From an uncultured Flavobacterium sp. (GTDB lineage: Bacteria; Bacteroidota; Bacteroidia; Flavobacteriales; Flavobacteriaceae): a stretch of 64,000 bases of DNA. Made by a program: the position numbers and the translations under genes. Position 1 is the first letter of the stretch; every line of letters begins with the position of its first letter. The DNA lies in the NCBI RefSeq assembly GCF_963422545.1, contig NZ_OY730232.1, positions 1 to 64,000 of the forward strand, given 5' to 3'. Below the pieces are notes generated by a model. That model made no database searches, was not told the DNA's origin, and worked only from the letters and a program-made list of their open reading frames with translations. This document shows, piece after piece, positions 17,053-26,205 of the stretch.

Positions 17053-17844
17053 ATGAAACAAATTACTTCAATACAAAATCCCTTTATAAAATCGCTTGTT
17101 TTACTACAGGAAAAGGCAAAAAACCGCAAGCAAACGGGAACATTTTTGATTGAAGGCTTACGCGAAATTTCACTTGCTATAAAAGGTGGTTACGAAATAG
17201 AAACTGTTTTATTTTTACCCGAATTGGTTACTGAAAGTCAGATTAATAAATTGATCAATACGCCGGTTCAGTTAATCGAAATTAATAAAGAAGTTTACCA
17301 AAAACTAGCGTATCGCGACACTACTGAAGGTATTTTGGCTATAGCCAAAACCAAATCAATGCTTTTATCTGATTTAAAATTATCTGATAATCCGTTAATA
17401 ATTGTTGCGGAAGCTCCAGAAAAACCAGGGAATATTGGCGCACTTTTGCGTACTGCCGATGCTGCAAATCTTGATGCCGTTTTGATTGCGAATCCTAAAA
17501 GTGATTTATACAACCCAAATATTGTTCGGTCAAGCGTTGGCTGTTTGTTTACGAACCAAATTGCAACAGGAACTACAGCCGAAATCATTGCTTTTTTGAA
17601 AGAAAAAAAGATCGATTTTTATTGTGCTACATTACAAAATTCAACATCTTATCATACGCAGGACTTTACTACTCCAACTGCTTTAGTTGTAGGCACAGAA
17701 GCCACGGGATTAACGCAGGATTGGCGTGATGCAGCTACACAAAATATTATTATCCCGATGCAAGGTGAAATCGACAGCATGAATGTCTCAGTTGCGGCGG
17801 CCATTTTAATTTTTGAAGCCAAACGCCAGCGAGGATTTAACTAA
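17053..17844 (+). CDS. SpoU/TrmH-family RNA 2'-O-methyltransferase
   Basis: The protein has 263 residues. It has an N-terminal substrate-binding domain (FLIEGLREISLAIK) and a SPOUT catalytic domain from about residue 110. All three SpoU motifs are present: EAPEKPGNIGALLRTADAAN, VVGTEATGLT and IPMQGEIDSMNVSVAAAILI. It should methylate a ribose 2'-OH in rRNA or tRNA using SAM. The target base is unknown. The next gene's real start is 13 bp after this stop. Confidence 0.92.
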   Translation: MKQITSIQNPFIKSLVLLQEKAKNRKQTGTFLIEGLREISLAIKGGYEIETVLFLPELVTESQINKLINTPVQLIEINKEVYQKLAYRDTTEGILAIAKTKSMLLSDLKLSDNPLIIVAEAPEKPGNIGALLRTADAANLDAVLIANPKSDLYNPNIVRSSVGCLFTNQIATGTTAEIIAFLKEKKIDFYCATLQNSTSYHTQDFTTPTALVVGTEATGLTQDWRDAATQNIIIPMQGEIDSMNVSVAAAILIFEAKRQRGFN

Positions 17845-17857
17845 ACCAAACTTTATT

Positions 17858-19396
17858 ATGAATTACAAATTATCTCTTTTAGCATTATTATTTAGTTTTT
17901 CCGTTTCGGCACAAATAACCAATCAAGAAGTAGATGAATTGGTAAATCGTACTATAAAAGCCTTTGATGTTCCGGGAATTGCGGTTGCAATTGTAAAAGA
18001 CGGAAAAGTAGTTCTGGCAAAAGGTTATGGCGTAAAATCGATACTAACACAGCAAAAAGTAGATGCAAATACACTTTTCGGAATCGCTTCAAACAGTAAA
18101 GCTTTTACAACAGCTGCGCTTGCCATGCTGGTTGATGAAGGAAAAGTAAAATGGGATGATAAAGTCACTCAGTATCTTCCGGATTTTAAAATGTCTGATG
18201 ATTATGTAACGCGTGAATTTACTATTCGTGACTTATTAACACACAGAAGCGGCCTCGGACTTGGAGCCGGAGATTTGATGATCTGGCCTGACGGAAGTGA
18301 TTTTAAAGCTCAGGATATCATTCATAATTTAAGATATTTAAAACCTGTTTCAAGTTTTAGAACCAAATACGATTATGACAATTTAATGTACATCATTGCA
18401 GGTGAAATTGTTCATGTAGTTACCGGAAAAACCTGGGCAGATTTTGTCGAAGAACGCATCATGAAACCTTTAGAAATGAACAATAGCGTGGCTTCTATAA
18501 AACGTTTAAAAGATACTTCAAATGTAATTACCCCACACGTCCCGATTGATGGAAAACTGAAAACTATAAAACGTTATGAAAATCAGCTTTTTGATGGTGC
18601 AGCCGGAATTTATTCAAATGTAAATGATTTGAGCAAATGGGCTATTTTACAAATCAATAACGGAAAATACGGAGATAATAAACAATTGTTTTCTGAAAAA
18701 GAACACGACGAAATGTGGCAATTGCAAACTATTATTCCGGTAAAAACAAAACCTCCATATAATACTCATTTTTCAGGATATGGTTTAGGCTGGTTTCTTA
18801 ATGATGTAAAAGGATACAAACAAGTTTCGCACACAGGTGGTTTAGAAGGAAATGTGACGCAAACTACCTTGATTCCGGAATTAGGTTTAGGAATTATTGT
18901 TTTAACAAATCAACAATCCGGAGCTGCTTTTAGCGCTATTACAAACACGATAAAAGACAGCTATTTAGGCATTAAATCAGAAGATTATGTAAAGGTTTAC
19001 AGCGACAGAATGAAAGCCAGCGAAGAATCTGCAGATAAAGTAACTGACGAAGTTTGGGCAACGGTTGCCCAAAATAAAAAAGATAAATTAAAAATAGACT
19101 TCAGTAAAATCACTGGAACTTACAAAGACAATTGGTTTGGAGAAGTTATTATTACAGAGAAAAAAGGGAAAGCCTATTTTGCATCAAAACGTTCTCCGCA
19201 ATTAATGGGCGAAGTCTTTTTCTACAAAGATGGAAATTATGTTGTCAAATGGAATAACGCCTTTTTCCACGCTGATGCGCATTTAAATTTCAAATATGAT
19301 GAAACCGGAAAAGTCATTAACCTAAAAATGCTTCCAATCTCTGAACTAACTGACTTTAGTTATGATTTTCAGGATCTGGATTTTATGAAAGAGTAA
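17858..19396 (+). CDS. Serine hydrolase, class C beta-lactamase family
   Basis: I chose the ATG at 17858 because it begins a signal peptide (MNYKLSLLALLFSFSVSAQ). The upstream ATG at 17813 lies inside the methyltransferase gene. The enzyme is about 512 residues. The catalytic domain has the SxxK motif in GIASNSKAFTTAAL, a tyrosine motif in KYDYDNLMYIIAGE and HTGG in place of KTG. A C-terminal domain of about 120 residues resembles DUF3471. Such proteins are usually periplasmic esterases or peptidases rather than true resistance enzymes. Confidence 0.9.
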   Translation: MNYKLSLLALLFSFSVSAQITNQEVDELVNRTIKAFDVPGIAVAIVKDGKVVLAKGYGVKSILTQQKVDANTLFGIASNSKAFTTAALAMLVDEGKVKWDDKVTQYLPDFKMSDDYVTREFTIRDLLTHRSGLGLGAGDLMIWPDGSDFKAQDIIHNLRYLKPVSSFRTKYDYDNLMYIIAGEIVHVVTGKTWADFVEERIMKPLEMNNSVASIKRLKDTSNVITPHVPIDGKLKTIKRYENQLFDGAAGIYSNVNDLSKWAILQINNGKYGDNKQLFSEKEHDEMWQLQTIIPVKTKPPYNTHFSGYGLGWFLNDVKGYKQVSHTGGLEGNVTQTTLIPELGLGIIVLTNQQSGAAFSAITNTIKDSYLGIKSEDYVKVYSDRMKASEESADKVTDEVWATVAQNKKDKLKIDFSKITGTYKDNWFGEVIITEKKGKAYFASKRSPQLMGEVFFYKDGNYVVKWNNAFFHADAHLNFKYDETGKVINLKMLPISELTDFSYDFQDLDFMKE

Positions 19397-19397
19397 T

Positions 19398-19470
19398 TTC
19401 AGGTTTCAAGTTTCAGGTTTCAGGTTTAAAACTGAGACTAAAAACTTTGTGAAAAAACTTGAAACCTGAA
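19398..19470. repeat. 15-bp perfect inverted repeat
   Basis: TTCAGGTTTCAAGTT (19398-19412) and its exact complement (19456-19470) enclose further CAGGTTTCAGGTTT words. It follows the serine hydrolase stop by one base and may end that transcript. Confidence 0.75.
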
Positions 19471-19565
19471 ACTTAAAACAAAATAATTTCATTCTAAAAT
19501 CAACACCCCATTCCCTTGCATATGTTCAAACTTATTGCTATTTTTAGTACTTGAACTATGCCGTT

Positions 19566-21785
19566 ATGATAGAAATAGATATTGAAAAAGAAAACAAAGC
19601 GATTGCGCAAGAATACAAAGAATTACTTCGAATCAGTTATCAAACTTTAAGCCCAACCGACAAAAAACTTATCCGCAAAGCATTTGATGTTGCCGTTGAT
19701 GCACATAAAGAACAGAGACGTAAATCTGGCGAAGCGTATATCTTTCATCCTATAGCAGTTGCGAAAATTGTTGCCTCAGAAATTGGTCTGGGAGCGACCT
19801 CTATTGCTGCGGCCTTATTGCACGATGTTGTTGAAGATACTCCTATGACAGTTGAGGATATTGAGCGTTTATTCAACCCAAAAGTGGCCCAATTGGTTGA
19901 AGGTTTAACCAAAATCTCACTGGTTCAAAAAGACCTTAATGCTTCGATGCAAGCAGAGAATTTCAGAAAAATGATTCTGACACTGAACGATGACGTTCGT
20001 GTAATTTTGATCAAACTGGCAGATCGTCTCCACAATATGCAAACGATGGATTCGATGGCAGAATACAAACAAACCAAAATCGCTTCAGAAACGCTTTATA
20101 TTTATGCCCCACTTGCCCATCGTTTAGGACTTTATAACATTAAAACCAAACTGGAAGATTTAGGATTAAAATATACTGAACCAGCTGTTTACGATGATAT
20201 TGTAAGCAAAATTCGAGAAACAAAAGAAGAACAGGATGCTTATATCAAAGATATCTCAGAGGTATTGAAGAAATCTCTGGATAATGAAGGCATCGATTAT
20301 ATTATAAAAGGACGTCCGAAATCTATTTATTCGATTCGTCGAAAAATGCGTGCCCAAAATGTGAGTTTTGATGAAGTTTATGACAAATTTGCCCTTCGAA
20401 TTGTCTACAAATCAGATGCTCATGATGAAAAATTTGTAGCCTGGAAAATCTATTCTATCGTTACAGATCATTACAGACCCAGCCCAAGTCGTTTACGTGA
20501 CTGGATTTCATCACCAAAATCAACCGGTTACGAAGCATTGCACATTACCGTTATGGGACCAAAAGGCCGTTGGGTCGAAGTGCAGGTTCGAAGCGAGCGT
20601 ATGGATGAAATTGCCGAAAAAGGTTATGCAGCGCACTACAAATACAAAAATGGAGCGACAGAAGAAAGTGGTCTTGACGTTTGGCTGAATTTACTTCGTG
20701 AAGCTTTAGAAAATCAGGAAACAAATGCGGTCGATTTTGTAGAAGATTTTAAAATGAATTTATATTCAAAAGAAATCTTTGTCTTTACTCCAAAAGGAGA
20801 AATTAAATCACTGCCAAAAGGCGCAACTTCTCTTGATTTTGCTTTTAGTATTCACTCTGAAATTGGAATTAAAACCAGAGGAACTCGTGTTAACGGACGT
20901 CTGGTTCCGCTAAATCACGAATTAAAAAGTGGCGATCAGGTTGAAGTTATTACGTCTCCAAATCAGAAACCAACAGTAAACTGGCTGGAATATGTAACAA
21001 CATCAAGAGCCAAAAATAAAATTAAAAACGTTCTTAACGAGAACACCAAAAAAATTGCTGAAGAAGGAAAAGAACTTCTTACCCGAAAACTTAAACATTT
21101 AAAAATAACCATCAACGAGCAGGTTATCAATGAATTGGTTAACTTTTTTAAACTTAAAACCAGCTTAGATTTATTTTACAGAGTTGGAATTGGTGCAATC
21201 GAAAATCAGCAATTAAAAGATTATGCTGCCCAAAAAGGCAATACGTTTATCAATTTCTTTAAAAATAAAATTAAACGAAATAAAGATACTGCTGCCGAGG
21301 ACATTCATAAACCTGTTATAAGCAGTAATTATGATATGTTGGTTTTTGGAACTGAACATGATAAACTCGATTACAAACTTTCGCAATGTTGTAACCCAAT
21401 TCCGGGAGACGATGTTTTTGGATTCGTGACCATAAACGAAGGAATTAAAGTTCATAAAAAAGACTGTCCAAATGCTATTGGAATGCAGTCGAATTACGCT
21501 TATCGAATTATGAGCGCCAAATGGATCGACTCTTCGCAAGAAGAATTCAAAGCCATTATCAACATTACCGGAATGGATGTTTTAGGACTTACAAACCAAT
21601 TGACAAGAGTAATTTCGAACAATATGAGTGTAAATATTCAAAGTATTTCACTGAGTACTGATGCCGGAATTTTTCACGGACAGATTGCTGTAATTGTAAA
21701 AAATAATACCATTTTAAAGAAAATGATTAACGCCATTAAGAAAATTGATGGTGTAGATAAAGTGACAAGAGAGTACAGAACCTAG
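19566..21785 (+). CDS. RelA/SpoT-type (p)ppGpp synthetase/hydrolase
   Basis: I chose the ATG at 19566; a TTG at 19551 is open but less likely. About 739 residues. The N-terminal HD hydrolase domain is intact (FHPIAVA, ALLHDVVEDT, LIKLADRLHNMQTM). The synthetase domain has GRPKSIYSIRRKM, RLRDWISSPKSTGYEALH and VEVQVRSERMDEIAEKG. A TGS domain (FVFTPKGEIKSLPKGATSLD), a zinc-finger-like CCNPIPGDDVFGF and a C-terminal ACT domain follow. Length and domain order are those of the bifunctional Rsh enzymes. It lies 1.3 kb upstream of purA, whose product is known in other bacteria to be inhibited by (p)ppGpp. Confidence 0.95.
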   Translation: MIEIDIEKENKAIAQEYKELLRISYQTLSPTDKKLIRKAFDVAVDAHKEQRRKSGEAYIFHPIAVAKIVASEIGLGATSIAAALLHDVVEDTPMTVEDIERLFNPKVAQLVEGLTKISLVQKDLNASMQAENFRKMILTLNDDVRVILIKLADRLHNMQTMDSMAEYKQTKIASETLYIYAPLAHRLGLYNIKTKLEDLGLKYTEPAVYDDIVSKIRETKEEQDAYIKDISEVLKKSLDNEGIDYIIKGRPKSIYSIRRKMRAQNVSFDEVYDKFALRIVYKSDAHDEKFVAWKIYSIVTDHYRPSPSRLRDWISSPKSTGYEALHITVMGPKGRWVEVQVRSERMDEIAEKGYAAHYKYKNGATEESGLDVWLNLLREALENQETNAVDFVEDFKMNLYSKEIFVFTPKGEIKSLPKGATSLDFAFSIHSEIGIKTRGTRVNGRLVPLNHELKSGDQVEVITSPNQKPTVNWLEYVTTSRAKNKIKNVLNENTKKIAEEGKELLTRKLKHLKITINEQVINELVNFFKLKTSLDLFYRVGIGAIENQQLKDYAAQKGNTFINFFKNKIKRNKDTAAEDIHKPVISSNYDMLVFGTEHDKLDYKLSQCCNPIPGDDVFGFVTINEGIKVHKKDCPNAIGMQSNYAYRIMSAKWIDSSQEEFKAIINITGMDVLGLTNQLTRVISNNMSVNIQSISLSTDAGIFHGQIAVIVKNNTILKKMINAIKKIDGVDKVTREYRT

Positions 21786-21810
21786 ATATTTCCATTTTTA
21801 ATTATTATAT

Positions 21811-22359
21811 ATGAAAACCAATTCCTTAGAAATAGAAATTCCAAAAGTAAATTTTGACGAAAACGGAGAGCTTTTAATTCTTGCCTCTGAATCTTCGTCA
21901 AAAGATGATTTTGATTTTTTTCAAGGGAAATCAGTTATTCAAAACAAAAAACTAAAAAAGAGGTTTGCAAATTGTACAGAATGGATTGAATTTCCATCAA
22001 CTCAGGAAATGTACAAGATTTTGAACGGAATTGGTAATATCGATAATTTTCTTGCCACTTTTGACGGGGAACCTTTTGAAGGAATGACCGTTAGATTATT
22101 TAATCCCGTAACAAAATTATGGAGTATTTATTGGGCCGATTCGAATACAGGAACTTTAGACAAACCTGTAATTGGCTCTTTTGAAAATAAAGTTGGACAT
22201 TTTTTCTCTAAAGATATTTTTGAAGAAAAAAATGTACTACAAGTATTCCGTTGGGACGCCAGAGATGAAAATAATCCAGTTTGGAGTCAGGCTATGTCCG
22301 ATGACAAAGGAAAAACCTGGGAATGGAATTGGTACATGTATATGTCTAAAACCATCTGA
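21811..22359 (+). CDS. DUF1579-like/lipocalin-like protein
   Basis: The protein has 182 residues and no signal peptide. FDFFQGKSVIQNKKLKKRF, then GEPFEGMTVRLFNPVTKLWSI and WSQAMSDDKGKTWEWNWYM give the beta-barrel pattern of DUF1579-type proteins, which resemble lipocalins. It starts 26 bp after the RelA/SpoT gene and may share its transcript. The ligand or reaction is unknown. Confidence 0.75.
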   Translation: MKTNSLEIEIPKVNFDENGELLILASESSSKDDFDFFQGKSVIQNKKLKKRFANCTEWIEFPSTQEMYKILNGIGNIDNFLATFDGEPFEGMTVRLFNPVTKLWSIYWADSNTGTLDKPVIGSFENKVGHFFSKDIFEEKNVLQVFRWDARDENNPVWSQAMSDDKGKTWEWNWYMYMSKTI

Positions 22360-22529
22360 AAAATTGTTAGTTTTATCATAAATAAAAACAATTATGTTAA
22401 TTAAGTTCGTTGGGGTTCTTTAAAATTTGTCACTGCAAAAGCCTTAAATTGGTGCATTATTACTGATCAAATCTAAACAGGAACGTTAAACTTTAAACCC
22501 GAAACTTTTATTCATTAAAAATAAAAAAT

Positions 22530-22537
22530 TATCTTTG
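22530..22537 (+). promoter_or_regulatory. -7 element of the Fur-type gene
   Basis: TATCTTTG matches TAnnTTTG exactly and ends 6 bases before the ATG at 22544. It covers an alternative TTG start at 22535, which can therefore be excluded. Transcription should begin at or next to the ATG, so the mRNA may be leaderless. Confidence 0.6.
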
Positions 22538-22543
22538 CCGGAT

Positions 22544-22999
22544 ATGACACTCATTTCAACTGACAACACTAAAAATCAAGAAATTGTAAAAAACGTTTTT
22601 ACAATGTATCTTGAGCAAAAAGGGCATCGCAAAACTCCTGAGCGTTATGCTATACTTCAGGAAATTTACGATAGCGAAGAGCATTTTGACATAGAAAATT
22701 TATATATCAAAATGAAAAACAAAAACTATCGTGTGAGTAGAGCAACGTTATACAACACGATCGAGTTATTGTTAGACTGTGCTTTGGTTAGAAAACATCA
22801 ATTTGGACAAAATCAGGCTTACTACGAAAAATCGTATTTCGACAAACAGCACGATCACATTATCATGACTGATTCTGGCGAAGTAATTGAATTTTGCGAT
22901 CCAAGAATTCAGACCATTAAAAAAACAATCGAAGAAATATTTGATATCGAAATTACGAATCATTCACTTTATTTCTACGGAAACAAAAAGCAAAAATAA
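22544..22999 (+). CDS. Fur-family transcriptional regulator
   Basis: The protein is about 151 residues. An N-terminal winged helix (RKTPERYAILQEIYDSEEHFDI, NYRVSRATLYNTIELL) is followed by a dimer and metal domain with QHDHIIMTDSGEVIEF. This histidine motif binds the regulatory metal. The C-terminal CxxC pairs of many Fur proteins are missing; the only cysteines lie in LLDCAL and EFCDP. It could therefore be Fur, Zur or PerR. It precedes purA by 99 bp on the same strand. Confidence 0.9.
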   Translation: MTLISTDNTKNQEIVKNVFTMYLEQKGHRKTPERYAILQEIYDSEEHFDIENLYIKMKNKNYRVSRATLYNTIELLLDCALVRKHQFGQNQAYYEKSYFDKQHDHIIMTDSGEVIEFCDPRIQTIKKTIEEIFDIEITNHSLYFYGNKKQK

Positions 23000-23062
23000 T
23001 AATCCGAAAAAGGCATTATTCAAAAAATAAAAAAAAAGAAAATTAACTACATTAATCAGTAG

Positions 23063-23078
23063 GGCAATTGAGATTGCC
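23063..23078. promoter_or_regulatory. Small hairpin upstream of purA
   Basis: GGCAAT-TGAG-ATTGCC forms a 6-bp stem with a 4-base loop, 20 bp before the purA ATG. It has no T-run. It might mark a processing or operator site, but a chance palindrome is possible. Confidence 0.3.
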
Positions 23079-23098
23079 TCAACGCAAATTAAAACAGA

Positions 23099-24373
23099 AT
23101 GACCGTAGATTTATTACTAGGATTACAATGGGGAGATGAAGGTAAAGGGAAAATTGTTGACGTTCTTACCTCTAATTATGATATTATTGCACGTTTTCAA
23201 GGAGGACCAAATGCAGGACATACATTAGAATTTGACGGAATTAAACACGTTCTTAGAACCATTCCTTCAGGAATTTTTCATAAAAAATCAATAAACATCA
23301 TCGGGAATGGTGTTGTAATAGATCCGGTAGTTTTTCAAAAAGAAATTGAAGGTTTAGAGAAATTTAACCTTGATATCAAAAACAAATTGATCATTTCAAG
23401 AAAAGCACATTTAATTTTACCAACGCACCGTTTGTTAGATGCAGCATCTGAGGCATCAAAAGGAAAAGCGAAAATTGGTTCTACTCTTAAAGGAATTGGA
23501 CCAACTTATATGGACAAAACCGGTAGAAACGGATTACGTGTTGGAGATATCGAATTAGAAGATTTTAAGGACCGTTACAGAGCTTTGGCTGACAAACATG
23601 AAGCAATGATTGCTTTTTATGATGTAGCGATTCAATACAACTTAGCTGAACTTGAAAAAGAGTTTTTTGAAGCTATTGAAGAATTAAAAAAATTAGATTT
23701 TATTGATAGTGAAGAATATATTTACCAAGCACAAAAAGCTGGTAAATCTATTTTATGCGAAGGAGCTCAGGGATCTTTATTAGATGTTGATTTCGGAACT
23801 TATCCTTTTGTAACTTCATCAAATACTACTGCAGCAGGAGCTTGTACTGGTTTAGGAATTGCTCCTAACAAAATCAAAGAAGTTTACGGAATTTTTAAAG
23901 CTTATGTTACTCGTGTTGGTAGTGGTCCTTTCCCAACTGAACTTTTTGACGAAGTTGGTGCAACTATGGCAAGAGTTGGAAACGAATTTGGATCTGTAAC
24001 AGGAAGACAAAGACGTTGTGGATGGTTAGACTTAGTAGCTTTAAAATATGCTGTTCAGGTTAACGGAGTTACACAATTAATGATGATGAAAGGTGACGTT
24101 CTTTCAGGATTCGAAACTTTAAAAGTTTGTACTGAATATAACTACAAAGGACAAAATATTTCTCACTTTCCTTACAACATCGAGCCGGAAAATGTAACTC
24201 CTGTTTACAAAGAATTTAAAGGATGGCAAGCTGATCTAACAGGATTGACTACTTATGATGAATTGCCAATCGAGCTAAAAGAATATATTGAGTTTATTGA
24301 GAAAGAAGTTGGAGTACCAATTAAGATTGTATCTGTTGGACCAGACAGAAAGCAAACAATAACAAAACAATAA
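23099..24373 (+). CDS. purA: Adenylosuccinate synthetase
   Basis: The enzyme makes adenylosuccinate from IMP, aspartate and GTP, the first step from IMP to AMP. Its 424 residues are full length. The N-terminal GLQWGDEGKGKIVD is the P-loop with the catalytic Asp and the GDEGKGK signature. GGPNAGHT, GIGPTYMDKTGRNGLRVGD and RVGSGPFPTE are also intact. An intrinsic terminator follows the stop by 5 bases. The guaB gene for the IMP-to-GMP branch lies 5 kb away. Confidence 0.98.
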   Translation: MTVDLLLGLQWGDEGKGKIVDVLTSNYDIIARFQGGPNAGHTLEFDGIKHVLRTIPSGIFHKKSINIIGNGVVIDPVVFQKEIEGLEKFNLDIKNKLIISRKAHLILPTHRLLDAASEASKGKAKIGSTLKGIGPTYMDKTGRNGLRVGDIELEDFKDRYRALADKHEAMIAFYDVAIQYNLAELEKEFFEAIEELKKLDFIDSEEYIYQAQKAGKSILCEGAQGSLLDVDFGTYPFVTSSNTTAAGACTGLGIAPNKIKEVYGIFKAYVTRVGSGPFPTELFDEVGATMARVGNEFGSVTGRQRRCGWLDLVALKYAVQVNGVTQLMMMKGDVLSGFETLKVCTEYNYKGQNISHFPYNIEPENVTPVYKEFKGWQADLTGLTTYDELPIELKEYIEFIEKEVGVPIKIVSVGPDRKQTITKQ

Positions 24374-24378
24374 ATACT

Positions 24379-24403
24379 AAACGCTCTGATAACCAGAGCG
24401 TTT
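24379..24403 (+). terminator. Intrinsic terminator after purA
   Basis: AAACGCTCTG and CAGAGCGTTT form a 10-bp perfect stem with loop ATAAC, followed by a T-run. Confidence 0.9.
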
Positions 24404-24426
24404 TTTTATACAAAATATTTCTAATT

Positions 24427-25008
24427 ATGAAAAATCCAGAAATTAAAGTTACCGAAACCAAGTTATTATCAGACAATTGGTATATACTAAACAAAGTAAC
24501 TTTTGATTATCAAAAGAAAGATGGTAAAGTAGAATCTCATATTCGTGAAGTTTATGACCGAGGAAATGGAGCCGCTATTTTATTGTATAATTCATCTAAA
24601 AAAACAGTTATTCTAACAAGACAATTTCGTTTACCAACTTATCTTAACGGAAATAAAACCGGAATGATGATCGAAGTTTGCGCCGGACTTTTAGATCAGG
24701 ATAATCCGGAACAAGCCATCATTCGTGAAACCGAAGAAGAAACAGGTTATCGTTTAAATAAGGTTCAGAAAGTTATAGAAACTTATATGTCACCAGGTTC
24801 TGTAACCGAGATTTTGTATTTGTTTGTTGGTGAATATGACGAAACCATGAAGGTAAATGATGGCGGAGGATTAGATGCTGAACAAGAAAACATTGAGGTT
24901 CTGGAATATACTTTTGATGAAGCGTATGCAATGATCGAATCTGGCGAAATCACAGATGCCAAAACAATTATGTTATTGCAACATGCTAAAATAAAAGAGT
25001 TGATATAA
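24427..25008 (+). CDS. NUDIX hydrolase, NudK/GDP-mannose pyrophosphatase-like
   Basis: The protein has 193 residues. The catalytic part of the Nudix box is intact (RETEEETGY, about residues 100-108). The glutamate usually found just before it, in LLDNDE of NudK, is replaced by Asn here (LLDQDN). TYMSPGSVTEILYLFVGEY and the GGGLDAEQENIEV stretch are characteristic of the NudK/ADP-ribose pyrophosphatase group. It should cleave a nucleotide-sugar diphosphate with Mg2+. It starts just after the purA terminator and ends shortly before a lipoprotein gene. Confidence 0.87.
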   Translation: MKNPEIKVTETKLLSDNWYILNKVTFDYQKKDGKVESHIREVYDRGNGAAILLYNSSKKTVILTRQFRLPTYLNGNKTGMMIEVCAGLLDQDNPEQAIIRETEEETGYRLNKVQKVIETYMSPGSVTEILYLFVGEYDETMKVNDGGGLDAEQENIEVLEYTFDEAYAMIESGEITDAKTIMLLQHAKIKELI

Positions 25009-25055
25009 GGATATTTTGTACATTTAATTTCAATTGTAATTCCCCTCAATTTAAT

Positions 25056-25550
25056 ATGAACCTAAAATCAGTTACTCTTTTTCTTCTTACTTCATTTCTT
25101 TTTTTCAATTGTAAAGATGATACCACGAAACCAGAAATCACGAAAATAGGAAGTAAAAAAAACGAAAAACAAACTCCGAAAGTCATTGACGAAAACTTTG
25201 AAGTATTTTTAGATAAATTTAATCGCGATTCTGTTTTTCAAATTAGCAGAGTAAAATTCCCATTGAAAGTAAAAGAAATTGACTTGGAAACTATGGCAGA
25301 ATTAGATAAAAACAGGTCAGATTTTAAAGAAATAACCATTTTAAAATCCAAATATACAAAACTAGATTTTACATATCCGAAAGATGCATTAACCAGAGAA
25401 TTTGATCGATACACACAAAAAATAAAAACTAAAAACAATATAACGATTGTAGAAATCAGAGGAGTAGATAATGGAATATATTCAGATTTCTATTTTGAAA
25501 AAATAAACGGAAAATGGTTTTTAAAAACATGGAAAGAGCAATCGACTTAA
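25056..25550 (+). CDS. DUF4348-like lipoprotein
   Basis: The protein has 164 residues. A lipoprotein signal peptide (VTLFLLTSFLFFNC) places Cys19 at the lipid site. The mature part has FEVFLDKFNRDSVFQISRVKFPLK, a pattern resembling DUF4348 proteins of Bacteroidota. Function is unknown. It lies 6 bp upstream of the next gene, so the two are probably co-transcribed. Confidence 0.75.
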   Translation: MNLKSVTLFLLTSFLFFNCKDDTTKPEITKIGSKKNEKQTPKVIDENFEVFLDKFNRDSVFQISRVKFPLKVKEIDLETMAELDKNRSDFKEITILKSKYTKLDFTYPKDALTREFDRYTQKIKTKNNITIVEIRGVDNGIYSDFYFEKINGKWFLKTWKEQST

Positions 25551-25556
25551 AATTCT

Positions 25557-26120
25557 ATGAAAAACCAAATCAATATCTGGCAAGAACTAGCAAAAGAAAC
25601 TAACGGAACTTTTAAAGAAGGTAATTCCTGGCATTCTGACTCGAACACAATTAATTACAAAAACTGGATAATTGTTTCCGATTATTATAAATTATGGTCT
25701 GGGAAATATTCTACCCAGATGACTCGGCTTATTACTCCAATTATTTTGACAGAGAATTTTAAATTTGAAATTTATAACGAAGGATTTGTTCGAAAAATTG
25801 AGAAACTTTTTGGAGCCCAAGACATAGAAATCGGATATCCGGATTTTGATAAAACATTTACCATTAAAAGCAATAATGAGTTTAAAATAAAAACATTACT
25901 ACGAAATAAAGAAATTAGAGATCTTATCAATTCTCAAACAGATGTTAACATTCAAATCTCAAATTACCAAGGAATTTGGGAGAAAGAATTACCTGAAAAT
26001 GAATTCGAATTATCTTATTTCATAAATGGTGAGATTACAGATATTGAAACTTTAAAATCATTACTTGAGCTTTTTAAATTGATTTTGGATGATTTGTATC
26101 AGATGAATGCCATTAGCTAA
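25557..26120 (+). CDS. Cytosolic protein of unknown function, DUF3137-like
   Basis: The protein has 187 residues and no signal or membrane segment. WQELAKETNGTFKEGN at the start, a central beta-rich part and an RDLINSQTDVNIQIS stretch recall DUF3137-type proteins. I am not sure of the assignment. It follows the lipoprotein gene by 6 bp. Confidence 0.65.
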   Translation: MKNQINIWQELAKETNGTFKEGNSWHSDSNTINYKNWIIVSDYYKLWSGKYSTQMTRLITPIILTENFKFEIYNEGFVRKIEKLFGAQDIEIGYPDFDKTFTIKSNNEFKIKTLLRNKEIRDLINSQTDVNIQISNYQGIWEKELPENEFELSYFINGEITDIETLKSLLELFKLILDDLYQMNAIS

Positions 26121-26205
26121 ATGAAAATCAAGTAACCAAATCAGGAAATTGTGTAATTAATTCTGATACTAAAAAAATAACTTTACTCTAGTAAAAATTC
26201 TATTT

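Noticed and set aside
17858..19396. Class C beta-lactamase as an antibiotic-resistance gene
   Set aside because: HTGG replaces KTG and a DUF3471-like tail is present, which fits esterase or peptidase relatives better than true AmpC enzymes.
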